NCBI GenBank assembly: GCA_017997825.1
Contig: JAGOEH010000110.1
Location: forward strand, 1-9,984
Direction of reading: 5' to 3'
DNA from: Candidatus Delongbacteria bacterium
Lineage (GTDB): Bacteria > JAGOEH01
Length of the DNA: 9,984 nucleotides
The notes beneath the pieces are model-generated. The model made no database searches and had not been told where the DNA came from. It saw only the letters and a list, made by a program, of their open reading frames with translations. A program made the position numbers and the translations under genes. Below, piece by piece: positions 1-7,173 of this stretch; position 1 is the stretch's first letter; the number at the start of each line of letters is the position of its first letter.

Positions 1-671
1 GGCAAGGCTTTAAAACCCGAAAAAATCTGATAACCGCCCTGGCCTGCTATGTCAGAGCCTATCGGCTGGGATCCCCCAAAGCGGCCGAGGTGTTGGTGAC
101 CCTGTTGGATGATGCCTCCATCTATGACAGTCTTCAACTCGGAATACGCAAAAGCAATCCCGAAGCCATGTTTGTCCGGGCCGCCATGTCTGCACTCGGT
201 TTTGACTATCGGTTGACCCAGAACCAGGCCATGGATCTGCTCTTGAAAGCAGTGGAAAAAAAATACCCGGCCGCCGCGATCGAAGCCGGGTTGTGCTACT
301 ATACCGGAACCCTGGTTAAAAAAGATAAGGCCAAAGCCCATGAATTCTGGAAACGGGCCGCTCAATTCGGTGATCGGGAAGGCTTGATCCGGATCGCTTT
401 CACGACAATTCTGGAGGACAGCAACCAAACCCACTCCCATCGTGATGATATCCAGACGCTCCATCTGGCCGCCGAACAGGGATCGGTACTGGCCCAGGCC
501 TCATTGGCCTATTGCTATCGCAACGGAATCGGAATCGTACAGAATAAGGGACGTGCCGCCGGCTTGTACTGGAGTGCCGCTCAACGGGGCAATGACGCCG
601 CTTACCAATCTCTTAAATCCATGATCGATGAAATCCGGCCCGCCGATCCCGAATTCCTGATGCCGGAATAG
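1..671 (+). CDS. Sel1-like/TPR-like repeat protein, 5' end missing
   Basis: The reading frame is already open at position 3 and has no stop before 671, so the gene begins upstream of the window; the GTG at 90 is not needed as a start. The visible 222 residues form helical pairs of the Sel1 type: roughly residues 52-87, 88-122 (with EAGLCYYTGTLVKKDKAKA and FWKRAAQFGD) and 160-196 (with LAYCYRNGIG and YWSAAQRGN), matching the usual A..LG..Y..G.GV..D..KA..W...AA..G pattern. Sel1 repeats act as protein-protein interaction scaffolds, often in signalling or envelope stress; no catalytic residues are seen. Any signal peptide or other N-terminal domain would lie outside the window. The methyltransferase gene starts 24 nt downstream, so the two are probably co-transcribed. 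Family assignment is good; the specific role is unknown. Confidence 0.8.
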   Translation, partial: QGFKTRKNLITALACYVRAYRLGSPKAAEVLVTLLDDASIYDSLQLGIRKSNPEAMFVRAAMSALGFDYRLTQNQAMDLLLKAVEKKYPAAAIEAGLCYYTGTLVKKDKAKAHEFWKRAAQFGDREGLIRIAFTTILEDSNQTHSHRDDIQTLHLAAEQGSVLAQASLAYCYRNGIGIVQNKGRAAGLYWSAAQRGNDAAYQSLKSMIDEIRPADPEFLMPE

Positions 672-695
672 TCATTCCAAAAAAGGATATCGCCC

Positions 696-1331
696 ATGCC
701 TACCAGTTTTCCCAATCAGATCTCAACCATTATCGGAATCATCCTGAGACTGGCTCCCGATTCCATCCTGGATATCGGCCCCGGATATGGCAAATACGGA
801 TTCCTGTCACGTGAATATCTGGAAAATTGGTTTGGATCAGGTAAACTCTATCAATTCACCCATCGAATCGACGCCATCGAATTCTACCAGGATTATATCT
901 CACCGGTTCATCAATTTGCCTATGATCATCTCTATATCGGCGATGCGGCTGAAAAGATCCAAGAGCTGACTCATCATTATTCACTTTCCATCATGATCGA
1001 TATTATCGAGCATTTCACCTTAGAGGATGGACATGCTATCATAAAAAACCTTCTCTCCCATAGCGATAATCTGATCGTTTCCACCCCTAAAAATTTTATC
1101 GTTCAGGATGCTATTTATGGAAATGCAAAAGAAACTCATCGATCATGGTGGAGTAAAAAAGAATTTTTGAAGATCGGTCGGGGTTTATACTTTTATGATG
1201 ATGATAATTTGATTTGGTTATACGGCAAACAGCTCGATTCAGTGATTCCATTTCATCGTCATCAATGGCTGAAACACTATCTTCCAATCAGTTACCAGAT
1301 CTACAGAAATCTGATCATGAAGAAAAAATAA
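696..1331 (+). CDS. class I SAM-dependent methyltransferase
   Basis: This 211-residue protein has a Rossmann-type methyltransferase core. The glycine-rich SAM-binding loop DIGPGYGKYG is at residues 26-35, an acidic residue after strand 2 (RIDAIE, E62) would bind the ribose hydroxyls, GDAAE (82-86) follows strand 3, SIMIDIIEH (98-106) matches motif post-I/IV, and NLIVSTPK (125-132) is strand 5. The acceptor substrate cannot be read from the sequence; small proteins of this kind often methylate sugars or lipids in envelope biosynthesis. ATG 696 is supported by AAGGAT about 6 nt upstream. The second half is clearly richer in A and T than the flanking genes, and Lys/Asp runs at its end hint at a recently acquired or relaxed gene. 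It ends only 7 nt from the end of the converging minus-strand unit. Confidence 0.82.
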   Translation: MPTSFPNQISTIIGIILRLAPDSILDIGPGYGKYGFLSREYLENWFGSGKLYQFTHRIDAIEFYQDYISPVHQFAYDHLYIGDAAEKIQELTHHYSLSIMIDIIEHFTLEDGHAIIKNLLSHSDNLIVSTPKNFIVQDAIYGNAKETHRSWWSKKEFLKIGRGLYFYDDDNLIWLYGKQLDSVIPFHRHQWLKHYLPISYQIYRNLIMKKK

Positions 1332-1338
1332 CCGCCCC

Positions 1339-1630
1339 TTAAACCGGCAACAAGGCCTTCAGATTCCGACGAAGTATCTCCATTCCTTCCGGGTCCTCCG
1401 CCAGATAAAAACCGCCCAGTTTTCGGCTCAATCCAGCCATGAACTCTTTTTCCACACCACCCTCCAAAATCTTGCGGGTTTCATCCTCGGTGATATCCTC
1501 CAGCCGGCATCACCGCTCTCCCTGAGGTCGAATCGGTAACGGCACAGAACGGCCACTTCGGCTTAAAACCCGCCAGACATCCGCTGATTATCATACGCTT
1601 CAGGACTTGACGGCGAGAAACATTCATCAT
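1339..1630 (-). pseudogene. small Tat-signal lipoprotein gene, split by a frameshift
   Basis: Reading the minus strand from the ATG at 1630 (or 1627), preceded by GGGAGG at 1634-1639, gives an N-terminal part with the twin-arginine motif SRRQVLKRM and then a lipobox-like IISGC, followed by a stop at 1481-1483 after 49 codons. In another frame, open from 1509 and overlapping the first, the sequence continues as a credible helical, charge-rich segment (EDITEDETRKILEGG, then MAGLSRKLGGFYLAEDPEG) to a TAA at 1339-1341. Joining the two across 1483-1512 would give a protein of roughly 97-100 residues. The overlap, the strong ribosome site and the natural codon use of both halves indicate one gene broken by a single-base indel or a sequencing error. 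I do not recognise the family. It lies 12 nt after the MetX-like hydrolase gene, in the same direction, so it was probably the last cistron of that unit. Confidence 0.6.
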
Positions 1631-1642
1631 CAACCTCCCGGG

Positions 1643-2665
1643 TTAATGCTCCTTACTGAAAAAACTCTGGATGGTCGTACGGCATAGTCCAAATTCCGGA
1701 CTGATGCCTAAATGGCCCCGGTTGTTGGTCAGCATCAGCACCGGATAATGATTCAAACGGGCCAATGCCATAGCCGGCTCAGGATTGACCAGATGATCGG
1801 TCATCGACACAATCATCAGAATCCGGGTTTTGATCCGGCGGGCTCCCTCCAGCATGGAAGGATCATGCCTGAAAATATCATGCTCAATCATGGCCTGAAG
1901 CTGAGTGTAATAGTTATCGATCGTGAAAAGCGAATCGGGCCGGAATGGCTCAAAAGCCAGAATGGAATCGACGGCCTCCGGTTTCACCATTTCCACATAA
2001 TAGTCGGGTGAACGACTCTGCTGTATATCCTCCAATTTCAACTGATACTGGATCTGACGATCCGGAATCCCATGGCGCCGCCCGGTTTCAATGATGGTTT
2101 TCCGAATGTGCCAGTTGATTCGATCATAAGAGGATGGCCGGGGAGTACAGACATAGGGTACCGCTTTGGCGATCATATCCGGATAAGCTCTGACCCATTC
2201 AAAGACCTGCATGCTGCCCATCGAACCCCCGATGGCCCCGTAGATCCGCTTCAAACCCAAGGTTTTTGTGATGACCCGATATTGGGATTGCACCATATCA
2301 CCGATGGTAATGGATGGAAATCGCCCCGGATAGTTGGAGGGGGATGAAGATACCCCATTTCCCAGGGCATCGAAGATAATGATATAATAGCCGTCAGGAT
2401 CAAACAGCTTGTCCGGTTTCAACAAACCAATAATCATATCGCTCCGGCCGGCAAACCAGGTCGGATAGATGATTACATTGGAACTGTCTTGATTGAGCCG
2501 GCCGACCGTCCGGTACCCGACTTGGCATTGATGAAGCGTGTCGCCGTTTTCCAGGGGTAGATCGCCGATCGGAGCGATATGCAGAGCGGCGTCTTCGGCC
2601 GGAAGGCCGGTTAGTCCGCTTACCCATCCCAACAGGCAGAGAAAACCAATCGTCAATGTTCTCAT
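1643..2665 (-). CDS. exported alpha/beta hydrolase of the homoserine acetyltransferase (MetX-like) family
   Basis: The 340-residue protein starts with a signal peptide (about residues 1-23, hydrophobic core TIGFLCLLGWVSGLTG), so it is likely periplasmic or secreted. The rest follows the MetX branch of alpha/beta hydrolases: DALGNGVSSSPSN at 99-111, the nucleophile elbow GAIGGSMGSMQVFEW with Ser148, SMTDHLVNPEP with Asp290 and NNRGHLG with His318, giving a complete Ser-Asp-His triad. Cytoplasmic MetX acetylates homoserine in methionine synthesis; the signal peptide and the LGNGVSSSPSN loop, typical of the less well-characterised hydrolase-like members, make that role unlikely here, and an esterase or acyltransferase acting outside the cytoplasm is a better guess. 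ATG 2665 has AAGGAT 5 nt upstream. The gene follows the cysteine desulfidase by 35 nt. Confidence 0.85.
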   Translation of the reverse strand: MRTLTIGFLCLLGWVSGLTGLPAEDAALHIAPIGDLPLENGDTLHQCQVGYRTVGRLNQDSSNVIIYPTWFAGRSDMIIGLLKPDKLFDPDGYYIIIFDALGNGVSSSPSNYPGRFPSITIGDMVQSQYRVITKTLGLKRIYGAIGGSMGSMQVFEWVRAYPDMIAKAVPYVCTPRPSSYDRINWHIRKTIIETGRRHGIPDRQIQYQLKLEDIQQSRSPDYYVEMVKPEAVDSILAFEPFRPDSLFTIDNYYTQLQAMIEHDIFRHDPSMLEGARRIKTRILMIVSMTDHLVNPEPAMALARLNHYPVLMLTNNRGHLGISPEFGLCRTTIQSFFSKEH

Positions 2666-2670
2666 GGATT

Positions 2671-2694
2671 ATCCTTAGTAAAAGATGAAAGGAT
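2671..2694 (-). promoter_or_regulatory. small hairpin covering the hydrolase ribosome binding site
   Basis: In the 35-nt gap between the desulfidase stop (2701) and the hydrolase start (2665), the mRNA carries ATCCTT (2689-2694) and its complement AAGGAT (2671-2676) with a 12-nt loop. The second arm is the Shine-Dalgarno sequence of the hydrolase, so the fold would hide it. Ribosomes finishing the upstream gene could open it, giving translational coupling. The stem has only 6 bp, three of them A-T at one edge, so this is a weak prediction. Confidence 0.3.
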
Positions 2695-2700
2695 TAAGGT

Positions 2701-4047
2701 TCAATTCAAGCCTTCAAATTGCTTTTCGATCATGATTTTTAAAATTGTACGATCGGTCTCGATCATGCCCTGGGTACTGAGTTGGCCGATATTTTTCATG
2801 GTTTGTTCGGGAGTCAGCCCGATGATGCCATCGGTATGCTTGACATCCAGGCCATGAAGGGCGAACAACGCGGATTGGACTGCGGTACCGGCGGCTGTTG
2901 CCAGTTTGAGGGCACAACTGTTTTTGGCGCCGTCGCAGATCACCCCGGCCAAATCCTCGATCAGGTTCTTGATCGCACCGGCAATATGGGCAATGGATCC
3001 CCCCATCAGATAGGTAATTCCACTGGTAGCGCCGGCCCCGGCAGCGATCGAGCATCCGCACACCGCCGAAAGCCGGCCGGTATGGGCTTTGATATAAGCC
3101 GTCACGATATGGCTGAGCGCAATAGCTTTCAATACCTGCCTGGGATTATCAAAATGGATGTAATCACGGATGGCTATAATCGGCAAGATAGCCGTCAAGC
3201 CATGGTTTCCGCTGCCTCCGGAACTCATGGCCGGGAGCTTGACACCCGACATCCGGGCATCGGATGCCGCCGAGGTCAATATCCGGGCCGCCAGCACCAT
3301 GTCCTTCTTGAGCAGCCCCTCCCGGGTCAGCCGTTCCAAGGTCATCCCGACCCCCAGCCCTGAACCATGAATCATCCCATAATCCGCCAATCGCAGATTG
3401 AATTCGATTCCCTGCTGGATAAAATCGAGATCCTCCTCATCCAGATCATCCAAGAACTGTATCAGCTCCTCCAGGGTCCGGCCGGAGAGCCACTCCTCCA
3501 AACGCTGGACTTCCGATTTGGATTGTTCCGTCCGGCACAGCAAGGGATGGTTTTCCAGAAGCTGTTCATTCAGACTCAGCCGGGTCAGATTATTATGGAC
3601 ATCCTCAATGACGGCTTCGGCAATCGACGCCTTCTGATCCGAGCCGGAAGAGGAGGGGGTCGATGTGATTTGTGCCCGAATATAAATACCCTTGCGATCC
3701 TCCAGCAGATGGATTTTTACCCGTTGTTGCTTGATGAAACTTTGGGCCTTTTTAAGAATGGCTTCATCGATGGGCTCTAAGACCTCCAGTTTGAGGTTGG
3801 GATCGCCCCCATAAGCGCCGAGAGCAGCCGCCAGATCGATGCCCGACCCTCCGCGGGCGCCGGGAATGGAGACGGCCATCCCGTTTTTATAGATATTGGG
3901 ATCCACCCACAGATCAATCCGGTCAAAGGAACGGCTATCCAAAAGCGACGCGGCTGCCGCACAAGCCAAAGCGACCGCGGAGGGCTCGGTACAGCCCAGG
4001 GCCGGAGCTACCTCTATCTTCAAAATATCCCGTATCGTAAACGTCAT
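2701..4047 (-). CDS. cyuA: L-cysteine desulfidase, CyuA/YhaM (UPF0597) family
   Basis: This family uses a [4Fe-4S] cluster to break L-cysteine into sulfide, pyruvate and ammonia in the cytoplasm (serine dehydratase-like chemistry). The 448-residue product has the family hallmarks: APALGCTEPSAVALA at the N terminus (Cys19), the glycine-rich SIPGARGGSGIDLAAALGA region near 60-78, LPAMSSGGSGNHGLTAILPI (271-290), AVCGCSIAAGAGATSGI (Cys330, Cys332) and VICDGAKNSCALKLATA (Cys371, Cys378). These cysteines are the expected catalytic and cluster ligands. Length is close to the E. coli protein (about 436 residues). The start has GAGAGGATAGAGG just before ATG 4047. It lies between a secreted T9SS protein and an exported hydrolase; the 97-nt gap upstream shows no strong terminator, so it may share their transcript. 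Sulfide production for Fe-S or methionine synthesis, or cysteine detoxification, are the likely roles. Confidence 0.92.
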   Translation of the reverse strand: MTFTIRDILKIEVAPALGCTEPSAVALACAAAASLLDSRSFDRIDLWVDPNIYKNGMAVSIPGARGGSGIDLAAALGAYGGDPNLKLEVLEPIDEAILKKAQSFIKQQRVKIHLLEDRKGIYIRAQITSTPSSSGSDQKASIAEAVIEDVHNNLTRLSLNEQLLENHPLLCRTEQSKSEVQRLEEWLSGRTLEELIQFLDDLDEEDLDFIQQGIEFNLRLADYGMIHGSGLGVGMTLERLTREGLLKKDMVLAARILTSAASDARMSGVKLPAMSSGGSGNHGLTAILPIIAIRDYIHFDNPRQVLKAIALSHIVTAYIKAHTGRLSAVCGCSIAAGAGATSGITYLMGGSIAHIAGAIKNLIEDLAGVICDGAKNSCALKLATAAGTAVQSALFALHGLDVKHTDGIIGLTPEQTMKNIGQLSTQGMIETDRTILKIMIEKQFEGLN

Positions 4048-4144
4048 CCTCTATCCTCTCCAGGTTTCCAATTCATCAATTCCATTTAATCCGGATCACA
4101 AGAACACCCGCGGGGCGGCATCCTCTTCCGGAATTGACTCCGGT

Positions 4145-6841
4145 CTACTTCAAAAACAAAGTTTTCACGGTCAATCGCTGTTCCGGTGTACGCAACTGAA
4201 CAAAATAGAGACCGCTCGGCAGGTGCTCCGGCGTCCAGCTCCAATCATAAGGACTGCCGGAAATCAAATCGAAACGATCTCGCAGCACCATCTGTCCCAT
4301 CATGTTATAGACAGTCAGTTCCGCTGTTGCTGTTCGGCGGGACTCCATCCTGATGCGAAGGGTCTGCTGAAAGGGATTGGGATAGGCGATCAGGGACAAA
4401 TCATGATGGACGGCGGAATCATCCTGATCCTGAATGCCGGTCGGATCGACCTTGGCAAATTTTACCGCATCAGCCCTCAATACCACCCCGGCTTTGGATT
4501 TTCCGCTGTCGGAAATCCGCAGGGTAACCGGAGTATTGGCCGGAAATGTCCAGCGTCCCAGAATATTCCACACCCCGCTGTTTTGATTCTGATCCACCCA
4601 GAAGGTATCCACCGGATTCCGGTTCACCAACACCGTATAGATGGCCTTATCACCGGCATTAACCGTCGTCGGAACGATATGACGGATTTCATAGAGCCCG
4701 CTCTCCAGCAACCGGTCGGTAAACTCAACCGAAGCCAATGGATTCTGATTGATGGCGGCATAACGGCTGGTCGCTTTGTATGCCGTCGCCACACTGTAAT
4801 TCCACTTTCCCTTTTCCTGATAACGATCCGAATCCTCATTGTCTATAATTGTAAAATAGGGTTCCACCTGATATCGGCAAGGCAAGGTAATCCGGGAGGC
4901 TCCATCATCATCGGAATCGACAACCAGAGTGTCTTCCCATTTGCCCAACGTTCGGGTATCGAATTGCACCGTAAATGCATACTCCTGTCCCGGTTCAATG
5001 GAAAGAGGAAACCGGTCACAGCTGGTTACCTTGTGCCGGACCGAATAGATGGTATCCACCGTCAAGCGTTCGACGCCTTTATTCAGCAGTGTCATCGATC
5101 TCACAATCGTATCATTTTGACAGACCGCATCCAGATCAAAGGATTGCTCGATTAATTCAGCCTGTTTCCGTCCCACCATCGCCGAGACCTTGACGACATC
5201 CACCCCCATCTGCTTCCCGATCTGTGAGTTTCCGCCTGACATCAGCCGAAGGCGGACCTGATCCTTGGATTCCAGATCCAGGGTCGTCACAAACATCCAG
5301 CGATCGGATTCCAGCGACTGCAGCCGGACCCGCTGAAAAACGGGATCATCATTGACTAAAAGGCTCCAGCGGGATTGGGTGACCGGGTTGGTCAGAGGCG
5401 GCACCAGCCAGGATATGGCATAGGCCCGGCTTTCGGGAACACGGAATGCAAATTCAATGCCGACGCTGTCGGCTGAACTCAACGTGACCGTTGAGGCCGA
5501 ACACTCCCAATATCGTCCGGAGGTGATCTGCCAGGTGCCCTTGATCACATTCGCCGCCGTGGATTCATTGTCGATATAAGCATCCTCCGGCAAAGGACGA
5601 TAGAAAACCAGGGTTTGATTGCCTACCGTATCGCAACAGGCAATCCCCAATTTGAACAAGGCTGAGGCCGGCATTAAAGCAGTCCTCCAGCGTCCCTCAC
5701 CCAGGGATTCCAGACCGAGCTGCCGATAGTCCCGCCGGATACTCTTCCAGGCCACAAAAGGATTGGGCTGGAAAATCGGCTCATCAATCTGAATATCCAA
5801 ATAAACGGAATCGCCAACCGGAATGACCTGATAGGTCACCTCAGGGGGAATCGAATCCTCCGAGTCAACCCAACGCTGCATGGCTTCAACCGCTGAACAG
5901 TACCGAAACGGAATATTGCCATATTTTTTACTCTTGGCATGAGCCAGACTATCAATCATACGCAGATTGGTCAAAAAATCCTCTTCCGGCAAATGGCCCC
6001 ACAAACAGGCCATCTGACGCTTCCCGGCTTTGGCGTTCATGAAAAGCGTATCCATGATGGCTCGATAGCGTAAAGCCCCGATATGGGCGGATCGGAGATT
6101 CCATCCCTTCATTCGGCCTTTGACCTGGTAAGTATAGTAGGACGGATGATAGGGTTCGAAGGTGGAAGGTGAACGGGACCAGTCATAGATATTATCGATC
6201 GGTTCCGGATCGGAATCCCGCTTGTTGGGGTGATCGTTATGCATCGAGTAAGGCAGTAAGGAATCGATGTAATGCTGCCAGTCGTTATCCATATAATGCC
6301 AGCCGCTGCGGAATGAAACCGGAAAAACCTCTTCATCCAGCAACACCTGGCAGAGGGAAAAATCGAAATCCTCTCGGCTCTCATTGAAACTCTTGGCCTG
6401 ATTCCAATACCATCGGCCGTCGCCATCATAATCGGACCAGAAAAAGGTATGGTAATGCAACGATATCTCATCCCCCCATTGTTTGACCGATGAACCGTGA
6501 TAATGCTGCATCAGATAGAAGGGCATACTATTGACATTGGGGACATCCAGATTGGTACCGTATCGAAACATGTTGCCGGCCATCATCCACCAGGTCATCT
6601 TCATCGGGGTGCCGTAAGAATCCACCAACGGCTGACGGAATGCGGGCGACATGACTCCGTAGGCATTCATGGTTTTATCGGTATAAAGATCCGCCTGATA
6701 GTAATTAATCCAATTGCCGGTATTCAATCCGGCCCAGATACCGGTATCCGATCCCAGAACCAACAAAACCTCGTTGGCTCTCAGAGGGATAAAGCCTGCC
6801 AGACAAATCCCGATCATCAATCTCACTACACTTATCTTCAT
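4145..6841 (-). CDS. secreted modular protein: deacetylase-like barrel, two golvesin/Xly-type domains, T9SS tail
   Basis: Start chosen at ATG 6841, not the in-frame ATG 6853, because GGGAG lies 5 nt before 6841 and the signal peptide (about residues 1-22, ending PLRA) then begins directly with MKISVVRLM. Numbered from this start: residues 24-325 resemble the NodB/glycoside hydrolase-deacetylase barrel, with GSDTG (30-34), DEISLHYHTFFW (His129, His131), FRSGWHYMD (177-185) and LWGHLPE (280-286); the metal-site assignment is tentative. Residues 422-556 and 664-797 are two golvesin/xanthan-lyase carbohydrate-binding-like beta domains, each opening with I(I)DNE, separated by an Ig-like HYDIN/ASPM-type domain (561-661). 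Residues 814-898 are a T9SS type A-like sorting domain with YPNPF (820-824) and PSGLYFVQL. It is probably exported by Sec, moved across the outer membrane by T9SS and anchored at the surface, acting on a polysaccharide. Substrate unknown. Confidence 0.82.
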   Translation of the reverse strand: MKISVVRLMIGICLAGFIPLRANEVLLVLGSDTGIWAGLNTGNWINYYQADLYTDKTMNAYGVMSPAFRQPLVDSYGTPMKMTWWMMAGNMFRYGTNLDVPNVNSMPFYLMQHYHGSSVKQWGDEISLHYHTFFWSDYDGDGRWYWNQAKSFNESREDFDFSLCQVLLDEEVFPVSFRSGWHYMDNDWQHYIDSLLPYSMHNDHPNKRDSDPEPIDNIYDWSRSPSTFEPYHPSYYTYQVKGRMKGWNLRSAHIGALRYRAIMDTLFMNAKAGKRQMACLWGHLPEEDFLTNLRMIDSLAHAKSKKYGNIPFRYCSAVEAMQRWVDSEDSIPPEVTYQVIPVGDSVYLDIQIDEPIFQPNPFVAWKSIRRDYRQLGLESLGEGRWRTALMPASALFKLGIACCDTVGNQTLVFYRPLPEDAYIDNESTAANVIKGTWQITSGRYWECSASTVTLSSADSVGIEFAFRVPESRAYAISWLVPPLTNPVTQSRWSLLVNDDPVFQRVRLQSLESDRWMFVTTLDLESKDQVRLRLMSGGNSQIGKQMGVDVVKVSAMVGRKQAELIEQSFDLDAVCQNDTIVRSMTLLNKGVERLTVDTIYSVRHKVTSCDRFPLSIEPGQEYAFTVQFDTRTLGKWEDTLVVDSDDDGASRITLPCRYQVEPYFTIIDNEDSDRYQEKGKWNYSVATAYKATSRYAAINQNPLASVEFTDRLLESGLYEIRHIVPTTVNAGDKAIYTVLVNRNPVDTFWVDQNQNSGVWNILGRWTFPANTPVTLRISDSGKSKAGVVLRADAVKFAKVDPTGIQDQDDSAVHHDLSLIAYPNPFQQTLRIRMESRRTATAELTVYNMMGQMVLRDRFDLISGSPYDWSWTPEHLPSGLYFVQLRTPEQRLTVKTLFLK

Positions 6842-6949
6842 GATCACTCCCATTCATCAGCGATTAAAAGAAATCATCATGCTCCGCCGGAACCTCAGCC
6901 GGAGATGATCTCCATTCACTGGTTTCAAGTCAGATATCATTACAATTCA

Positions 6950-6971
6950 GGATGGAAAAACCTGTCCATCC
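6950..6971 (-). repeat. leader stem-loop 3 (7-bp perfect stem)
   Basis: In the RNA direction GGATGGA is followed by an 8-nt loop CAGGTTTT and the exact complement TCCATCC. It is the strongest of the three adjacent hairpins. The U-rich stretch lies in the loop, not after the stem, so it does not look like an intrinsic terminator. Confidence 0.5.
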
Positions 6972-6978
6972 AACGCGA

Positions 6979-6999
6979 ATCCCCAGATTAAACGGGGAT
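6979..6999 (-). repeat. leader stem-loop 2 (6-bp perfect stem)
   Basis: ATCCCC and GGGGAT flank a 9-nt loop GTTTAATCT. It sits 7 nt before stem-loop 3 and 4 nt after stem-loop 1 in the RNA direction, so the three could stack in one folded domain. Confidence 0.45.
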
Positions 7000-7003
7000 A
7001 CCA

Positions 7004-7020
7004 CCGGTCAATGGAACCGG
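7004..7020 (-). repeat. leader stem-loop 1 (5-bp perfect stem)
   Basis: CCGGT and ACCGG flank a 7-nt loop TCCATTG. On its own this stem could be chance; its value is its position as the first of three regularly spaced hairpins. Confidence 0.35.
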
Positions 7021-7051
7021 AAGCCATTCTTCAATCCCAGGGTGATGATGG

Positions 7052-7107
7052 CGGTTGATGGCCGATCAGACGGTCATTCGACAGCGACCCGTCCGGCTGA
7101 TGGCCGA
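7052..7107. repeat. 14-nt direct repeat pair CGGYTGATGGCCGA, 42-bp period
   Basis: CGGTTGATGGCCGA at 7052-7065 and CGGCTGATGGCCGA at 7094-7107 differ at one base. Between them lies an imperfect inverted repeat (GACGG...CCGTC in the RNA sense). They lie just downstream of the predicted promoter for the secreted-protein gene, where paired regulator sites or paired RNA elements could act. No known regulator consensus was recognised. Confidence 0.5.
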
Positions 7108-7144
7108 CACCATAGCACCGCTTTGAATTGCTGGACTTATCTTC

Positions 7145-7173
7145 ACTATAAAACGAAAAATATAAAATGGCAA
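7145..7173 (-). promoter_or_regulatory. sigma70-type promoter for the 6841-to-1339 unit
   Basis: On the minus strand TTGCCA (7168-7173) and TATAGT (7145-7150) are separated by exactly 17 bp of very AT-rich DNA. Both boxes are five of six matches to TTGACA/TATAAT. Initiation would be near 7138. It is the best promoter between the MsrC gene and the secreted-protein gene, and it implies a long leader. Confidence 0.6.

Larger units (their letters stand above)
6842..7144 (-). other. long structured 5' leader of the secreted-protein gene (no gene seen)
   Basis: About 300 nt separate the predicted transcription start (near 7138) from the ATG at 6841. I find no credible coding sequence on either strand; open frames here have poor composition. 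Read as minus-strand RNA, the leader contains three consecutive stem-loops (7004-7020, 6979-6999, 6950-6971), a further imperfect stem near 7070-7096 flanked by a 14-nt direct repeat, and a small palindrome GGAGATGATCTCC at 6901-6913. I could not match it to a known riboswitch class: no cobalamin, SAM, TPP or GEMM core motif was noticed. It may be a cis-regulatory or mRNA-stabilising leader. Confidence 0.45.

Noticed and set aside
1481-1630. TGA at 1481-1483 as a selenocysteine codon or programmed frameshift
   Set aside because: The in-frame continuation past TGA is glycine-rich and unlike a real protein, whereas the alternative frame is credible. No slippery site or obvious SECIS hairpin was seen.
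2782-3780. Two plus-strand open frames (193 and 137 codons) inside the cyuA region
   Set aside because: They are antisense to a strongly supported cysteine desulfidase and show no ribosome site or family features.
4048-4144. A terminator between the T9SS gene and cyuA
   Set aside because: There is a 5-bp stem (CCGGA/TCCGG) and a CCCGCGGG palindrome, but no following U-tract, so an intrinsic terminator cannot be supported.
3896-5155. A plus-strand open frame of 419 codons
   Set aside because: It is antisense across the end of the cyuA gene and a third of the T9SS protein gene, both well supported by motifs. Its translation has no recognisable domain and odd composition (rich in Ile, Gly, Arg, His).
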